A stretch of DNA of 64,000 nt from positions 1,178,001-1,242,000 of the forward strand of contig JAIXYZ010000013.1 in assembly GCA_027489955.1 (NCBI GenBank). Reading direction: 5' to 3'. The stretch is from Hyphomicrobiales bacterium (GTDB lineage Bacteria > Pseudomonadota > Alphaproteobacteria > Rhizobiales > Beijerinckiaceae). The translations under genes were made by a program, and so were the position numbers. Shown here one piece after another: positions 48,677-60,038 of this stretch. The notes below the pieces were generated by a model. It did not search any database. It saw nothing but the letters and a program-made list of their open reading frames with translations, and was not told the DNA's origin. Each line of letters starts with the position of its first letter. The first letter of the stretch is position 1.

Positions 48677-48755
48677 CCGCTACGGGTAGGCCGGCATGGA
48701 AAGGCCGGTCAAGCAAGCCTGACCGGCCATCCACCCTGAAATCGATGAGCGCAGC

Positions 48756-50474
48756 TCAGTTGCGGGCGACGAAGCACTGCCCGCCGGAGGTCTTCAGCTT
48801 CTCGCAGAGGCTGTTGGCCTCCTCGCGGGACATGGACCCGACACGCAGGCGGTAGATCGTCTTGTCCCCGACCTCGGCGCGGCGCACCACCGGCGACAGG
48901 CCGCCGAGATCCGGATAGCGCCGCTGGAGCTGCGAGAAGGCGTCGAGGGCCTCGCGCTCGCTCGGACGGGCCGCGAGCTGGACCATGAAGTCGCCGGTAC
49001 CCGACGGTGCGGCCACGGGCTGGGCCGGAGCGGCGGCGACCGCGACCGGCCGCTGGGGCGTGGCCGCCGGCTGGGCCGAGCTGGGAAGCTGCATGGCGAC
49101 CGGGGGCACGGCCGGTCCGGCATTCGCCACGCGCTGCTGGATCTTCTGGCCGCCCGGGGTGATTGAGAGCGGCTCGCCGGCGGGAGCCGCGACGCGCGCG
49201 GCCGGGGCCGCCGGGACGGCCGGCTGGGCAGCCGGAGTTGCCACGGGCTGCGGGGCCGGCTGGGCCTGGGGCGGAAGCTGCGGGGCTGCCGCGGGCGTCT
49301 GCGGGCGGGCCGGCGTCGGCGCCGTGCCGGTGGCGATCGGCGAAGGCTGGGCCCCGGCGGGGAGCTGCATCGCCGCCGGCGTCGGCGCGACCGTCTGGTC
49401 GCCGATGACCGTGCCGTCCGGACGCACGGCGACGGTGCGCACGCGCTTGGGCTCGCCGAGCGCCGCAAGGGGATTGCCCTGGGCCGGGTTGGCGGGCTGG
49501 GTCGCGCCGGCGCGGCGGGAGCCGCTGTCGCCGATCAGGCCCTCGATGCTGTCGCGCTGGGCCATGGCGCGCGCCGTCTGGCGCACGTCGATGGGCTGCT
49601 CCTCGCGGCTCACCACCTTGGTGTTGTCCTGGACGGCGGCGCCGCGCTCGTAGATCTGCTTGTTCTGGTTCGGGATCTCGACGCCGCCCGGATTCTGCGG
49701 GGCAACGCGCATGGGTCCCTTGTCGGCCGTGATGACCGGCGCCTGGCCCGTGGGGGCGGACGGGGACTTGTCGCGCAGCATCAGGACGCCGGCGACACCC
49801 GCCGTGGCGGTCAGCATGAGCGCGGCCACGGTGATCAGCCCCTTGCGGGAACGGGCCTTGTCCAGCGGGACGAGGTCTTCCTCCCCCTGCCCATAGGCCG
49901 CGTCCTCGCCCGGCGCGTAGCCGTGAGGGGCGTAGCGGGCATCGGCCTGGGGCGCATAGGCCTCGGGCGCATAGGCCTGGGCCTGCTCCTCGCGATAGGG
50001 ATAGGCTTCCGGCGCCGGCTCCTGCCAGTCATCGCGCGGGGATTGCGGATGAGCCTCGTGGAGGTCCGCCCGGGTGTCGTGCCACGCGGGCTCGGCGTAG
50101 GCAGGCTGCGCCGGCTCGGGCATGGCGGAGGGATCGAACCCGCCGCGCAGCTGCGGCGCGGCCGGCTCCGGCGCATAGACAGGCTCGGGATAGGCGGGCT
50201 GGGCATAGGCCGGAGCGGCCGGCTCGTAGGCGGGCGCGGCCGCCGGGGCCGTCGCCTGCCGGGTCTGGCCTGCCAGCATGGAACGGATCGGATCGTCGCG
50301 GCCGACGAGGCGCGCCAGCTCCGCGAGCGGATCGTCCTGGGCCTGCGCCTGGGACGGGGCCGCGGCCGGCTTGGCGGACAGCTGGCGCAGCTGCCGTTCC
50401 AGCTCGTCGAGGTCCAAAGCCAGCCTGTCTGCGGCGGTGGCGTTGAGCTGATGGGTCTTGGAGCCGTCGGACAT
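48756..50474 (-). CDS. SPOR-domain membrane protein
   Basis: A 572-aa single-span protein. Residues 1-205 are an acidic Ala/Pro/Tyr/Glu-rich cytoplasmic part; a helix (GLITVAALMLTATAGVAGVL) lies near 213-234; a long Ala/Pro/Gln linker leads to a C-terminal SPOR domain (about 495-572, DFMVQLAARPSEREALDAF...VGDKTIYRLRVGSMSREEA). SPOR domains bind glycan strands stripped of stem peptides at the division site. In this gene order it often sits between argS and nagZ. Confidence 0.88.
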   Translation of the reverse strand: MSDGSKTHQLNATAADRLALDLDELERQLRQLSAKPAAAPSQAQAQDDPLAELARLVGRDDPIRSMLAGQTRQATAPAAAPAYEPAAPAYAQPAYPEPVYAPEPAAPQLRGGFDPSAMPEPAQPAYAEPAWHDTRADLHEAHPQSPRDDWQEPAPEAYPYREEQAQAYAPEAYAPQADARYAPHGYAPGEDAAYGQGEEDLVPLDKARSRKGLITVAALMLTATAGVAGVLMLRDKSPSAPTGQAPVITADKGPMRVAPQNPGGVEIPNQNKQIYERGAAVQDNTKVVSREEQPIDVRQTARAMAQRDSIEGLIGDSGSRRAGATQPANPAQGNPLAALGEPKRVRTVAVRPDGTVIGDQTVAPTPAAMQLPAGAQPSPIATGTAPTPARPQTPAAAPQLPPQAQPAPQPVATPAAQPAVPAAPAARVAAPAGEPLSITPGGQKIQQRVANAGPAVPPVAMQLPSSAQPAATPQRPVAVAAAPAQPVAAPSGTGDFMVQLAARPSEREALDAFSQLQRRYPDLGGLSPVVRRAEVGDKTIYRLRVGSMSREEANSLCEKLKTSGGQCFVARN

Positions 50475-50622
50475 GGCGCTCTTCCGTACTCGACCGCAAC
50501 CCGGAAAGGGCTGCCACTGGAGCGATACGGCGCGCGTGCGCGCCGGTTCAGCGCGGGCCTGAGACTAGCGCCTGATGCCGCCGGAATCGAGTGCTTCCGG
50601 CGACGGAAACATCCCAGGGCCT

Positions 50623-52383
50623 TCAGCGCATTTCCTGCGGAGCGCCGACCCCGAGGATCGACAGGCCCGACGCAAGAACCGTCCGCACCGCATGAACGAG
50701 GGCCAGCCTCGCCAAGGTCATGTTTCTATCGGTTTGATTAACAAAGCGTAATTGCGGCGAATCCTTGCCCTTGTTCCACAAGGAGTGGAAGGCGCTTGCC
50801 AGATCGTAGAGGTAGAACGCCACCCGGTGCGGCTCGTGAGCCGCGGCGGCGGCCTCGATCAGCCGCGGATACTGGGCGACCAGCTTCACGATCGCCACCT
50901 CGCCCTCGTCGTCCAGCAGAGAGAGATCGGCCGCGGCGAGCGCGCCGGCGCCCGCATCGAGGTCCGGAAAGGCCTCGGCCGCCTGCCGGAACACGGATGC
51001 GCAGCGGGCGTGGGCATACTGGACGTAGAAGACCGGGTTGTCCTTGGATTGCTCGATGACCTTGGCGAGGTCGAATTCCAGCGTCGCGTCGTTCTTGCGG
51101 AACAGCATCATGAAGCGGACCGCGTCGCGCCCCACCTCGTCGATGACCTCGCGCAGCGTCACGAAGTCGCCGGAGCGCTTGGACATCTTCACCGGCTCGC
51201 CGCCGCGCATGAGCTTCACGAGCTGGCAGAGCTTCACGTCCAGGCGCCCTTCCCCGCCGGTCACCGCCTTCACCGCCGCCTGCATGCGCTTGACGTAGCC
51301 GCCGTGGTCGGCGCCCCAGACGTCGATCATCTCCTTGAAGCCCCGGGCATATTTGGAGCGGTGATAGGCGATGTCGGAGGCGAAGTAGGTGAAGGAGCCG
51401 TCGGACTTCAGCAGCGGCCGATCGACGTCGTCGCCGAAGCGGGTGGCGCGGAACAGGGTCTGCTCCCGGTCCTCGTAATCGTCGACGGGCTGCCCCTTGG
51501 GCGGCGGCAGGCGGCCCTCGTAGACGAGATCGCGCGCCTTCATGTCCGCGATCAGCGCGGCGACCTCGCCGCCCCGGCCGCCGTCCTGGAGGGAGCGCTC
51601 GGAGAAGAAGACATCGTGCTGCACGCCGAGCACCGCGAGGTCCTCGCGGATCATCGCCATCATGCCGTCGATGGCGGCCTGGCGCACGAGCGGCAGCCAT
51701 TCGGCCTCCGCCTTCGCCAGGAGATCACGCCCATGCGCGGCCGCGAGCGCGGCGCCCACCGGCTTCAGGTAGTCGCCGGGATAGAGGCCCTCGGGGATCG
51801 CGCCGATATCCTCGCCCAGCGCCTCGCGGTAGCGGAGGAAGGCTGAGCGCGCCAGCACGTCCACCTGCGCGCCGGCATCGTTGATGTAGTACTCGCGCGT
51901 CACCGCGAAGCCGGCAAAGGCCAGAAGGCTGGACAGCGCATCGCCGAACACGGCCCCGCGCCCATGGCCCACATGCATCGGCCCCGTCGGGTTGGCCGAT
52001 ACGTATTCCACGTTCACGGGCGTCCCGGCGCCGATGGCGGAGCGGCCGAAGGCCGGATCGGAGACGGCGGCCTTCAGCACGGCGCTGAGGACCGCGGGCT
52101 TCAGGCGGATATTGATGAAGCCGGGGCCGGCGACGTCGGTGCCGGCGATATCGGGATCGTCGCGCAGCTCCGCCACGATCAGGTCGGCCAGCGCGCGCGG
52201 ATTGGTCCCTGCGTCCCTGGCCAGCGCCATGGCGGCATTCGTCGCCAGGTCGCCCATGGCCGCATCGCGCGGCGGCTCGACCACCACGCGCGACGCATCG
52301 AGCCCGGCGGGCAGGCGCCCGGAGGATTCCAGCCGCGCCAGCGCGCTGGCGATACGCTCGTGGAAGACGTCGAAGATGTTCAT
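50623..52383 (-). CDS. argS: Arginyl-tRNA synthetase
   Basis: A 586-aa class I synthetase. [17 protein letters not shown] holds the HIGH-type motif (HVGH), and [12 protein letters not shown] the KMSK motif. The N-terminal add-1 domain (1-100) and the C-terminal anticodon domain (DALRP region) are present. It follows dgt by 38 bp in the same direction. Confidence 0.97.
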   Translation of the reverse strand: MNIFDVFHERIASALARLESSGRLPAGLDASRVVVEPPRDAAMGDLATNAAMALARDAGTNPRALADLIVAELRDDPDIAGTDVAGPGFINIRLKPAVLSAVLKAAVSDPAFGRSAIGAGTPVNVEYVSANPTGPMHVGHGRGAVFGDALSSLLAFAGFAVTREYYINDAGAQVDVLARSAFLRYREALGEDIGAIPEGLYPGDYLKPVGAALAAAHGRDLLAKAEAEWLPLVRQAAIDGMMAMIREDLAVLGVQHDVFFSERSLQDGGRGGEVAALIADMKARDLVYEGRLPPPKGQPVDDYEDREQTLFRATRFGDDVDRPLLKSDGSFTYFASDIAYHRSKYARGFKEMIDVWGADHGGYVKRMQAAVKAVTGGEGRLDVKLCQLVKLMRGGEPVKMSKRSGDFVTLREVIDEVGRDAVRFMMLFRKNDATLEFDLAKVIEQSKDNPVFYVQYAHARCASVFRQAAEAFPDLDAGAGALAAADLSLLDDEGEVAIVKLVAQYPRLIEAAAAAHEPHRVAFYLYDLASAFHSLWNKGKDSPQLRFVNQTDRNMTLARLALVHAVRTVLASGLSILGVGAPQEMR

Positions 52384-52421
52384 CGCGGGACCCGGATGTC
52401 CGTGGGCAGAGGGCCAGCGCG

Positions 52422-53639
52422 CTAACGCAAGTCCGGGGTCACGTCAAACAGCCGGCGATGCGCGATGAGCGCATAGGCGTCCGTCATGCCCGCCAGATAG
52501 TCCGCCACGCGGCGGGCGCGGCGCGCCTCGTCCGCACCCTGAAGGTCGCGGGTCCATTCGTCCGGCATCAGCGCCGGCTCGGCAAAGAGGCGCGCGAACA
52601 GGTCGCGCAGCACCTGGTCGGCCTCCGAGCGGATGCGCATGACCCGCGGATGGCGGTAGACGTTGGGATACAGGAAGGCCTTGATCGCCTGGTCCGCCTC
52701 CGCCGCACGGGGCGAGAACGCGACCACGGGCGCCCCCGCGAACCGGATGGCGTCCGCGTCGGCCGGCGCGAGCGCCGAGAGCCGCCTGCCCGTCTCGGCC
52801 ACCACGTCCTCCACCATCCGCGTGATGACGCGGCGGATCAGCTCGTGGATCACGCGCGGACGCTCCAGCCCCGGATAGCGCGCGTCGATCTCCGCCAGCG
52901 CCTCGCCGACCAGCGGCAATGCGCGCAGGGCGTCGAGGTCGAAGAGTTCGGCCCGCAGCCCGTCGTCCAGGTCGTGGGCGTCATAGGCGATGTCGTCCGC
53001 GATCGCCGCCGCCTGGGCCTCGGCCGAGGCGTGTGTGTCGAGCGCCAGGTCCTGCCTGGCGTTGTATTCGAGGATCGCGCCGGGCACGCCCTTGGCCGCG
53101 TAGCGCCCGAACGCCCTGCCGCCAGCATCCACGAGCGGGCCGTTGTGCTTCACGAGCCCTTCGAGCGTCTCCCAGGTGAGGTTCAGCCCGTCATGTTCGG
53201 CGTAGCGCCGCTCCAGCCGCGTGACGATGCGCAGCGCCTGGGCATTGTGATCGAACCCGCCGTAATCGGCCATGCAGGCATCGAGCGCGTCCTCGCCCGT
53301 ATGGCCGAACGGCGTGTGGCCGAGGTCGTGGGAAAGGGCCAGCGCCTCCGCGAGATCCTCGTCCAGCCCGAAGGAGCGGGCCAGCGCCCGGGCGATCTGC
53401 GACACCTCGATCGTATGCGTCAGGCGCGTGCGGTAATGGTCGCCCTCGTGGAAGACGAAGACCTGCGTCTTGTGCTTGAGCCGCCGGAAGGCGGTCGAAT
53501 GGATGATCCGGTCGCGGTCGCGCTGGAATTCCCCGCGCGTCGGGGACGGATCGACCCCATGGAGACGACCGCGCGAGGCGGCCGGATCGCAGGCATAGGG
53601 GGCGCGCCAGCGTTCGCCGTGCCGTTCCCCATACGCCAT
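52422..53639 (-). CDS. dgt: Deoxyguanosinetriphosphate triphosphohydrolase-like protein
   Basis: A 405-aa HD-domain dNTPase that splits dNTPs into nucleosides and triphosphate, lowering dNTP pools. [24 protein letters not shown] precedes the HD core ([17 protein letters not shown], then [14 protein letters not shown]). The ATG at 53639 follows GGGGGAG by 8 nt; an in-frame start at 53693 is less likely. Divergent from erpA. Confidence 0.94.
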   Translation of the reverse strand: MAYGERHGERWRAPYACDPAASRGRLHGVDPSPTRGEFQRDRDRIIHSTAFRRLKHKTQVFVFHEGDHYRTRLTHTIEVSQIARALARSFGLDEDLAEALALSHDLGHTPFGHTGEDALDACMADYGGFDHNAQALRIVTRLERRYAEHDGLNLTWETLEGLVKHNGPLVDAGGRAFGRYAAKGVPGAILEYNARQDLALDTHASAEAQAAAIADDIAYDAHDLDDGLRAELFDLDALRALPLVGEALAEIDARYPGLERPRVIHELIRRVITRMVEDVVAETGRRLSALAPADADAIRFAGAPVVAFSPRAAEADQAIKAFLYPNVYRHPRVMRIRSEADQVLRDLFARLFAEPALMPDEWTRDLQGADEARRARRVADYLAGMTDAYALIAHRRLFDVTPDLR

Positions 53640-53731
53640 CGACCAGTCTCCCCCGTTGAAGCAGCGGCCTGCCGCACTTACGTTCGGTATCAACGGCGCG
53701 CAAGCGGCGCCGGAGGAAAGCAGACGGCATC

Positions 53732-54058
53732 ATGTCCCAGGTGGAACTCACGGAACGCGCGGCAAGGCGGATCCTCGCCGTGCTCAAGGACGAGCCGCAG
53801 GGCGCGGCCCTGCGCATCAGCGTCAATGGCGGCGGCTGCTCGGGCTTCCAGTACGCCTTCGACGTCACCCGCGAGCGGCAGGCCGACGACGTGGTCGTGG
53901 AGCGGGACGGCGCGACCGTGCTGATCGACGACACCTCGCTGCAATTCCTCGGCGGCTCCCGGATCGACTTCGTCGACGACCTGATGGGACAATCCTTCCG
54001 GATCGAAAATCCCAACGCCACCGCGTCCTGCGGATGCGGCACCTCGTTTTCCATCTGA
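53732..54058 (+). CDS. erpA: Iron-sulfur cluster insertion protein (ErpA/HesB type)
   Basis: A 108-aa A-type carrier that passes Fe-S clusters to target proteins. The three ligands are seen in NGGGCSGFQY and SCGCGTSF. LTERAARRI and IDFVDDLMGQSFRIENPNA are typical. It is divergent from dgt, an arrangement common in Hyphomicrobiales. Confidence 0.94.
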   Translation: MSQVELTERAARRILAVLKDEPQGAALRISVNGGGCSGFQYAFDVTRERQADDVVVERDGATVLIDDTSLQFLGGSRIDFVDDLMGQSFRIENPNATASCGCGTSFSI

Positions 54059-54140
54059 TCAGGCGGCGGCCGGTGCGGCCTTGAAGCCGCCACCCCGGCG
54101 GACCACACTGGCGCATTGCCGCGTCACCAAAGGTTCGCCC

Positions 54141-56069
54141 ATGCCCCGTCTCCGCCGCCTGCTGCTCGCCGCCGTCATCGTTCCACCAAGCCTGACGGGC
54201 GCGATGCTCGCCTCCGAGCGGCTTCTGGAGCGGGCGGTGACGCGCGATCTCCAGGCGCGCGGAATTGCCGTCGAATCGGTCACGGCGGACCTGTTCTCCG
54301 GCCGGCTCGTGGCCACCGGGCTTGCCGCTTCGCATGGGGTGGGAGACATGCGCATCGGTCGCCTGTCGCTGGCCGGGCTTGGATTGGTCGCCCCTGCCCT
54401 CGCGGCGGACCCCGCGGTCCTGCAGGACGTGACGTTCACCTGGGGCACGTCGGTCCGCTTCTCGCTGCCGCGGATCGAGGTCACGGGGTCGGACCTGAGC
54501 CGCGATGCGCTCGCCGGCCTCCTCTCGGGGAGCGCCGACTCGCCTGCCGCCGCACGCCTGTCCAGGCTCAACGCGGCGACCATCGCGATCCCGGAGGCAA
54601 CGTACGTCCAGACGGTCGGCGACAGATCCGAAACCACCACCTATCGCGGGATCGTCGCGCGGAACGTCGTGAACGGGCGCATCGGACGCCTCGAAGGAGC
54701 CGGCGGCGCGATGACCTCCACGCTCAAGAGCGCCCGGACCTATGAGGGTACGTACGGTGCCTGGTCGGTGGATTCGCTCGACCTGCCGCTGTCCGTGCGA
54801 CTCTACGTGGACACGGCCCGGCCGGACGAGAAGCCCGCGCCGGTTTACGCCAACTATCGCATGGCGGAAGTCGCGCTGAAGACCGCGGACGGTCAGGACG
54901 TCCGCTTCGAGGCGTTCCGCAGCGACGGCCTTACCGCCATGCCGGGCGCCAAGCCGATGCTGGCGACGGTCGAGGCGATGCAGGGTGCCGAGGGCAAGAG
55001 CGACGACGAGAAGCTGGCCATCTCCATGGACCTCCTGGACCAGTTCCGAGCCTACACGCTCGGCCAGACGGAGGTGATCGGCCTGATCGTCAACGGCACG
55101 GATAATGGCAAGACCTTCGCGATGAATATTCGGCGGCTGGGCTTCAGCGTCGACGCGGCGATAAACCTGTCGATCGAGGGCACCACGATCGAAGGGCCGC
55201 AGGCCAAGGTGGCGATCGGCGCGATGACGCTGAAGGACGTCTTCCTCTCGGATGCTTTTGCGAGCCTGGGGACGGTGGCGGTCGGCCCTGCCGCAGCGGC
55301 CAAGATCGACCCGGCCAGCTTCATTCCACGCTTCAGCCGCTTCGAGATCAGCGGTTTTTCGGCGGAAGCGCCGGACGCGGCCCAGCCGGAGCGGCGCAAC
55401 CGGCTGGACCTGCGCCAGTTCGCTGTCGATGCCTGGGGCCATGCCGGCCCGGTTCCGACCGGTCTTGCCGTGCGGTTCGACAATCTCAAGGTCGAGGGCC
55501 TGGAGCGCAGCCAGAACGAGAATGTCCGCCGTCTGGTCGCCATGGGCTACCGCGCCATCGACGTCTCGCTTCGCCTCGACGCCGCCTGGGACGAGGCGAA
55601 AAAGGAGCTGTCGATCCGCGAGCTGACCGCCGAGGGCGCCGACATGGGCACGATGCGCGTCAGCGGAACGCTGGGCGACGTGGACAAGGACGTGTTCTCC
55701 ACCGACCCGACGGTGGCGCAGATCGCCGCCATGGCCGCGACCGCCCGCAAGCTGGCCGTCGAGGTCGAGGATCGGGGCCTGTTCAACCGCTGGCTCGCGG
55801 ATCATGCCCGGCAGGTCAAGCGCAAGCCCGACGAGCTGCGGGTCGAGTATGGCGGCGCGGCCATCGCCCTCGTGCCGGCCATTCTCGGCCCCGGCGAGGG
55901 TGCCCGCGCGGCCGGAGCGGCCATCGGGCGGTTCATCGCCAGGCCCGGCAAGCTCTCGCTGTCGGCCGCGACGAAGGACGGCATCGGCCTCGGGCTCGCC
56001 GACCTAGCACTGGTCAGCGACCCCGCTGCGATCGGCCGGCGGCTGGACATCACCGCCAGGGCCGAGTGA
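54141..56069 (+). CDS. Large envelope protein of unknown family
   Basis: A 642-aa product with an N-terminal signal anchor (LRRLLLAAVIVPPSLTGAML) and then a long periplasmic part with alternating beta-strand character and no catalytic motif that I recognise. SVTADLFSGRLVATGLAA and later IRELTAEGADMGTMRVSGTLGDVD recall AsmA/DUF945-type lipid-associated proteins, but this is only a resemblance in texture. It lies alone between erpA and the malic enzyme gene. The ATG at 54141 is preferred over the upstream open frame to 54081. Confidence 0.6.
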   Translation: MPRLRRLLLAAVIVPPSLTGAMLASERLLERAVTRDLQARGIAVESVTADLFSGRLVATGLAASHGVGDMRIGRLSLAGLGLVAPALAADPAVLQDVTFTWGTSVRFSLPRIEVTGSDLSRDALAGLLSGSADSPAAARLSRLNAATIAIPEATYVQTVGDRSETTTYRGIVARNVVNGRIGRLEGAGGAMTSTLKSARTYEGTYGAWSVDSLDLPLSVRLYVDTARPDEKPAPVYANYRMAEVALKTADGQDVRFEAFRSDGLTAMPGAKPMLATVEAMQGAEGKSDDEKLAISMDLLDQFRAYTLGQTEVIGLIVNGTDNGKTFAMNIRRLGFSVDAAINLSIEGTTIEGPQAKVAIGAMTLKDVFLSDAFASLGTVAVGPAAAAKIDPASFIPRFSRFEISGFSAEAPDAAQPERRNRLDLRQFAVDAWGHAGPVPTGLAVRFDNLKVEGLERSQNENVRRLVAMGYRAIDVSLRLDAAWDEAKKELSIRELTAEGADMGTMRVSGTLGDVDKDVFSTDPTVAQIAAMAATARKLAVEVEDRGLFNRWLADHARQVKRKPDELRVEYGGAAIALVPAILGPGEGARAAGAAIGRFIARPGKLSLSAATKDGIGLGLADLALVSDPAAIGRRLDITARAE

Positions 56070-56078
56070 GGCACCGGC

Positions 56079-58364
56079 TCAGGCGGTCGCCGCCTGGGCC
56101 TCCACCACGGCCACCGCCGTCATGTTGACGATGCCCCGCGCCGTCACCGACGGGGTGAGGACATGGCACGGCTTGCGCGGTCCGATGAGGATCGGCCCGA
56201 CAGGCAGCGCGTCTGCCAGCACCTTGGCGAGCTGGAACGCGATGTTCGCCGCATCGAGGTTCGGCATCACGAGCAGGTTGGCCTCGCCGCGGATCGACGA
56301 CGACGGCAGCTTGCGGTCCCGCAGCACCTGGGACAGCGCCGTGTCCGCCTGCATCTCGCCGTCGACCTGCAGGCCCGGCGCCCGCTCGCGCAGGATCGCG
56401 AGCGCATCGCGCATCTTCCGGGCGGAGCTGGTGTTGGAGGAGCCGAAATCGGAATGCGACACCAGCGCGACGTTCGGCGTGATGCCGAAGCGCCGGACAT
56501 GGGCGGCGGCCAGGATCGTCGTCTCGGCGATCTCCGCCGCGGTCGGATCATGGCGGACATGGGTGTCGGTCATGAAGTGATGCCCGCGCGAGGTGATCAC
56601 GAGGCTCATGGCGGCGAGGTCGCTGACGCCGGGCGCAAGGCCGACGATGTCCCGGATATGGGTGAGCCGCGAGACGAACCGCCCCTCGAGCCCGCAGAGC
56701 ATCGCGTCCGCGTCGCCCCGCTGCACCGCGAGGGCCGCGATGACGGTCGTGTTGGTGCGCACCAGCGTGCGGGCGGCGTCGGGCGTGATGCCCCGGCGGC
56801 CCGCGACCTCCTGGTAGGTCGCCACATAGTCCCGGTAGCGCGGATCGTCCTCCGGATTGACCAGCTCGAAATGCCGCCCCGGGCGGATGTCGAGGCCGAA
56901 GCGCTTGAGGCGCGTCTCCACCACGGCGGGCCGCCCGATCAGGATCGGCCGGGCGAGGCCCTCCTCCACCACGACCTGCGCGGCGCGCAGCACGCGCTCG
57001 TCCTCGCCCTCGGCGTAGATCACGCGCCGCGGCTCGCTCTTCGCCTGGGTGAAGAGCGGCTTCATGATGAAGCCCGAGCGGAAGACGAACCGGTTGAGGG
57101 AATCCTCGTAAGCCTCGAAATCCTCGATGGGTTTCTCGGCGACGCCGGTTTCCATCGCCGCCCGGGCGACGGCGGGCGCGATGCGCAGGATCAGGCGGGG
57201 ATCGAACGGGCTGGGGATCAGCGAGGTTGAGCCGAAAGTCGGAACCTCGCCGCCATAGGCGCGCGCCACGACCTCCGAGGGGGCTTCCCGCGCCAGCGCC
57301 GCGATGGCCTTCACGGCGGCGGCCTTCATCTCCTCGTTGATCGTCCGCGCGGCCACGTCGAGCGCGCCGCGGAAGATGTAGGGGAAGCACAGGACGTTGT
57401 TGACCTGGTTGGGATAGTCCGACCGGCCGGTGCAGATCAGCGCGTCGGGCCGGGCCGCCACCGCCTCCTCCGGCATGATCTCCGGGTTCGGGTTTGCGAG
57501 CGCCAGGATGAGCGGCTGCTTGGCCATGGCCTTGACCATGTCTGCCTTGAGCACGCCCCCCGCCGACAGGCCGAGGAACACGTCGGCGCCCACGATCGCC
57601 TCCGCCAGCGTCCGCATGGCGGTGTCGCGGGCATACACGTCCTTCCAGCGGTCCATCAGGACCAGACGGCCCTTGTAGACGACGCCCTCGATGTCCGTGA
57701 CGATGATATTCTCCCGCCGTGCCCCCAGCGACACGAGCAGGTTGAGGCAGGCCAGAGCGGCCGCGCCGGCGCCCGACGCCACGATGCGCACGTCCTCGAT
57801 GCGCTTGCCCGACAGTTCCAGCGCATTGAGCACCGCGGCCGAGACGATGATCGCCGTGCCGTGCTGGTCGTCGTGGAAGACCGGGATGCGCATCCGCTCC
57901 TTGAGGCGCTCCTCCACCTCGAAGCATTCCGGCGCCTTGATGTCCTCCAGGTTGATGCCGCCGAAGGTCGGCTCCAGCGCCGCGATCACGTCCACCAGTC
58001 GGTCGACGTCCTTCTCGGCCACCTCGATGTCGAACACGTCGATGCCGGCGAACTTCTTGAACAGGACCGCCTTGCCCTCCATCACCGGCTTGGCGGCCAG
58101 CGGGCCGATATCGCCCAGGCCCAGGACGGCGGTGCCGTTCGAGATCACGGCGACGAGGTTCTGGCGGATCGTGAGGGAGGCCGCTTCCGAAGGATCGGCG
58201 GCGATGGCCTCGCAGGCGGCGGCGACGCCCGGCGAATAGGCGAGCGCGAGGTCGCGCTGGTTGCCGAGCGGCTTGGTCGGCTGGATCTCCAGCTTACCGG
58301 GGCGCGGCTGCCGGTGGTAGACCAGCGCGCCCGACTTGAGATCCTGCGAAATCGATCCTGCCAT
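56079..58364 (-). CDS. maeB: NADP-dependent malic enzyme with phosphotransacetylase-like domain
   Basis: A 761-aa hybrid enzyme converting malate to pyruvate and CO2 with NADP. The malic enzyme part (about 1-420) has [36 protein letters not shown] and [17 protein letters not shown] (nucleotide site). The C-terminal half (about 440-760) resembles phosphate acetyltransferase ([46 protein letters not shown]) and is usually a non-catalytic regulatory domain responding to acetyl-CoA. Standard for alphaproteobacteria. Its gene stands alone. Confidence 0.95.
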   Translation of the reverse strand: MAGSISQDLKSGALVYHRQPRPGKLEIQPTKPLGNQRDLALAYSPGVAAACEAIAADPSEAASLTIRQNLVAVISNGTAVLGLGDIGPLAAKPVMEGKAVLFKKFAGIDVFDIEVAEKDVDRLVDVIAALEPTFGGINLEDIKAPECFEVEERLKERMRIPVFHDDQHGTAIIVSAAVLNALELSGKRIEDVRIVASGAGAAALACLNLLVSLGARRENIIVTDIEGVVYKGRLVLMDRWKDVYARDTAMRTLAEAIVGADVFLGLSAGGVLKADMVKAMAKQPLILALANPNPEIMPEEAVAARPDALICTGRSDYPNQVNNVLCFPYIFRGALDVAARTINEEMKAAAVKAIAALAREAPSEVVARAYGGEVPTFGSTSLIPSPFDPRLILRIAPAVARAAMETGVAEKPIEDFEAYEDSLNRFVFRSGFIMKPLFTQAKSEPRRVIYAEGEDERVLRAAQVVVEEGLARPILIGRPAVVETRLKRFGLDIRPGRHFELVNPEDDPRYRDYVATYQEVAGRRGITPDAARTLVRTNTTVIAALAVQRGDADAMLCGLEGRFVSRLTHIRDIVGLAPGVSDLAAMSLVITSRGHHFMTDTHVRHDPTAAEIAETTILAAAHVRRFGITPNVALVSHSDFGSSNTSSARKMRDALAILRERAPGLQVDGEMQADTALSQVLRDRKLPSSSIRGEANLLVMPNLDAANIAFQLAKVLADALPVGPILIGPRKPCHVLTPSVTARGIVNMTAVAVVEAQAATA

Positions 58365-58481
58365 CTTGCCCCCGCTTGTGGCGTTTCGCGGCTCTGTGGC
58401 CGGCCGCTTGATCTATCTGATTTTGCTTTTGCCCGGCCGGGCCGCGCTGCGTCAATGCCGCGCGGAAGCGGCGGTGATCGC

Positions 58482-59138
58482 TCAGCGGTCTGCCGCCACG
58501 AGCCATTGCTTGGCGAGGAATTCGTCCGCCGCGCCGCCCGACAGGGTGGACAGGAGCCAGCGCGCCTCGGGCGGCTGCCAGATGCGCGCCGAACGTGCCG
58601 TCTGGAGCGTCAGCCCACCGCAGGTGGCCAGCTCGATCGCGGTGTCCCGCACGAAGAAGCGAAGGTGCGTCCGGTCCAGCAGGCCCGCGTCCCGGTAATG
58701 GAAATCGCCGCGGGCGATCAGCCGCCAGATGAACTTCCAGTTCCGGATGTTCGGCACCGACACGATCAGGCGCCCGCCCGGCGCGATCAGCGCCGACAGC
58801 CGCTTCACCATGGTCCAGGGATCGGCCATGTGCTCCAGCACGTCCAGGCACAGGACGAGGTCCAGCGATCCCGGCGCGATCCCGGCCTCCAGGTCGGCCG
58901 CGGCCGCATCGCCCGTCCACATGCGGTCGAACGTCGTGCCCGCGCGGGCGGCCACTTCGGGCAGGTACTCGATCCCGCCCGCCCAGGACACGTCCCGCAC
59001 GGCGCGGATCGCGGCGGTGGTCGCGCCGGCGCCGCAGCCGACATCCAGCATCCGCGACACCCTGTCGGGCACGAGCGGGAAGATTTCCCGCCGCACCGTG
59101 GCGAAGTAATCGGCGCGCGGGCCGGCCTGTACCGTCAT
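58482..59138 (-). CDS. SAM-dependent methyltransferase (class I)
   Basis: A 218-aa methyltransferase: motif [17 protein letters not shown], acidic residue after strand 2 in GGIEYLP, motif [16 protein letters not shown], then [17 protein letters not shown]. The pattern resembles methyltransferases of surface-glycan clusters. The frame runs much further upstream but the ATG at 59138 gives a normal length. Divergent from the next methyltransferase gene by 93 bp. Confidence 0.85.
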   Translation of the reverse strand: MTVQAGPRADYFATVRREIFPLVPDRVSRMLDVGCGAGATTAAIRAVRDVSWAGGIEYLPEVAARAGTTFDRMWTGDAAAADLEAGIAPGSLDLVLCLDVLEHMADPWTMVKRLSALIAPGGRLIVSVPNIRNWKFIWRLIARGDFHYRDAGLLDRTHLRFFVRDTAIELATCGGLTLQTARSARIWQPPEARWLLSTLSGGAADEFLAKQWLVAADR

Positions 59139-59231
59139 CACGAATCCGTTGTGGCGAGGCCGGGCCTCGGTTAAGCGTGTCCCCGTCGCGAGCGGCGCCG
59201 CTGCCGGCTCGCGCCGCGACAGAGTTCTCTT

Positions 59232-60038
59232 ATGCACGAATCCTCGTTTCAGAAAGCCGTCGCGCTCCGCCAGGGCTATCTCGCCGGGCTGGAAGCGACG
59301 CCGCTCAAGGTCCTCGACATCGGCTCCGCCGTCGTCGCGGACGGCCATCCGTCCAACCGGCAGGTCATGGCCAATCCGGCCTGGACCTATACCGGCCTCG
59401 ACATCGAGGCGGGTCCCAACGTCGATCTCGTGGTCGCCGAGCCCTACGACTGGGCCGAGGTGCCGGACGCATCCGTCGACGTCGTCACCTGCAGCCAGGT
59501 CTTCGAGCACACGTCCTTCTTCTGGCTGACGATCCAGGAAATCGGCCGCGTGCTGAAGCCGCGGGGCGTCCTGTTCCTCATCGCGCCGGGGGGCGGCCCC
59601 CTGCACCGCTACCCGGTCGATTGCTGGCGCTTCTACGACGACGGCTTCCCGGCCCTGGCCGAATGGGCGAGCCTCTCCGTCGTCGAGGCGCGGGTGCAGT
59701 GGCTGCCGGTCTATCCCAAGGGCAACATGTGGCGCGATGCCGCCGCCGTGCTGCAGCGGCCGGAACGCACGCCGGACGAGGAACTGGCCATCGCGCGTCG
59801 CTACGCGCTCGCCAAGGCTTCCCTCGTGGGCGAGCACGTACTGGCCCGTGCACCGGTCGCCGCGCCCGAGCCCAGCGCCATCCCGGTCCTGGCCGATCGC
59901 GGAATCCTCGCCGCGGAAGAGCGGCGTCTGGCCGAGAGCCGCGGCACGCTCGCCCTCAAGCTCGATCTTGTCGGCAAGCACCTGCGGTCGATCCGCAAGG
60001 CGCTGACGCTGCCGCTGGACCGGCAGGCGGACGCTTGA
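59232..60038 (+). CDS. Methyltransferase-domain protein of a glycan-type cassette
   Basis: A 268-aa protein with [17 protein letters not shown] (motif I-like), [45 protein letters not shown] and a C-terminal helical stretch. The GHP insertion after motif I is seen in methyltransferases beside polysaccharide genes. It is coupled to the following acetyltransferase (TTGA overlap). Confidence 0.8.
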   Translation: MHESSFQKAVALRQGYLAGLEATPLKVLDIGSAVVADGHPSNRQVMANPAWTYTGLDIEAGPNVDLVVAEPYDWAEVPDASVDVVTCSQVFEHTSFFWLTIQEIGRVLKPRGVLFLIAPGGGPLHRYPVDCWRFYDDGFPALAEWASLSVVEARVQWLPVYPKGNMWRDAAAVLQRPERTPDEELAIARRYALAKASLVGEHVLARAPVAAPEPSAIPVLADRGILAAEERRLAESRGTLALKLDLVGKHLRSIRKALTLPLDRQADA

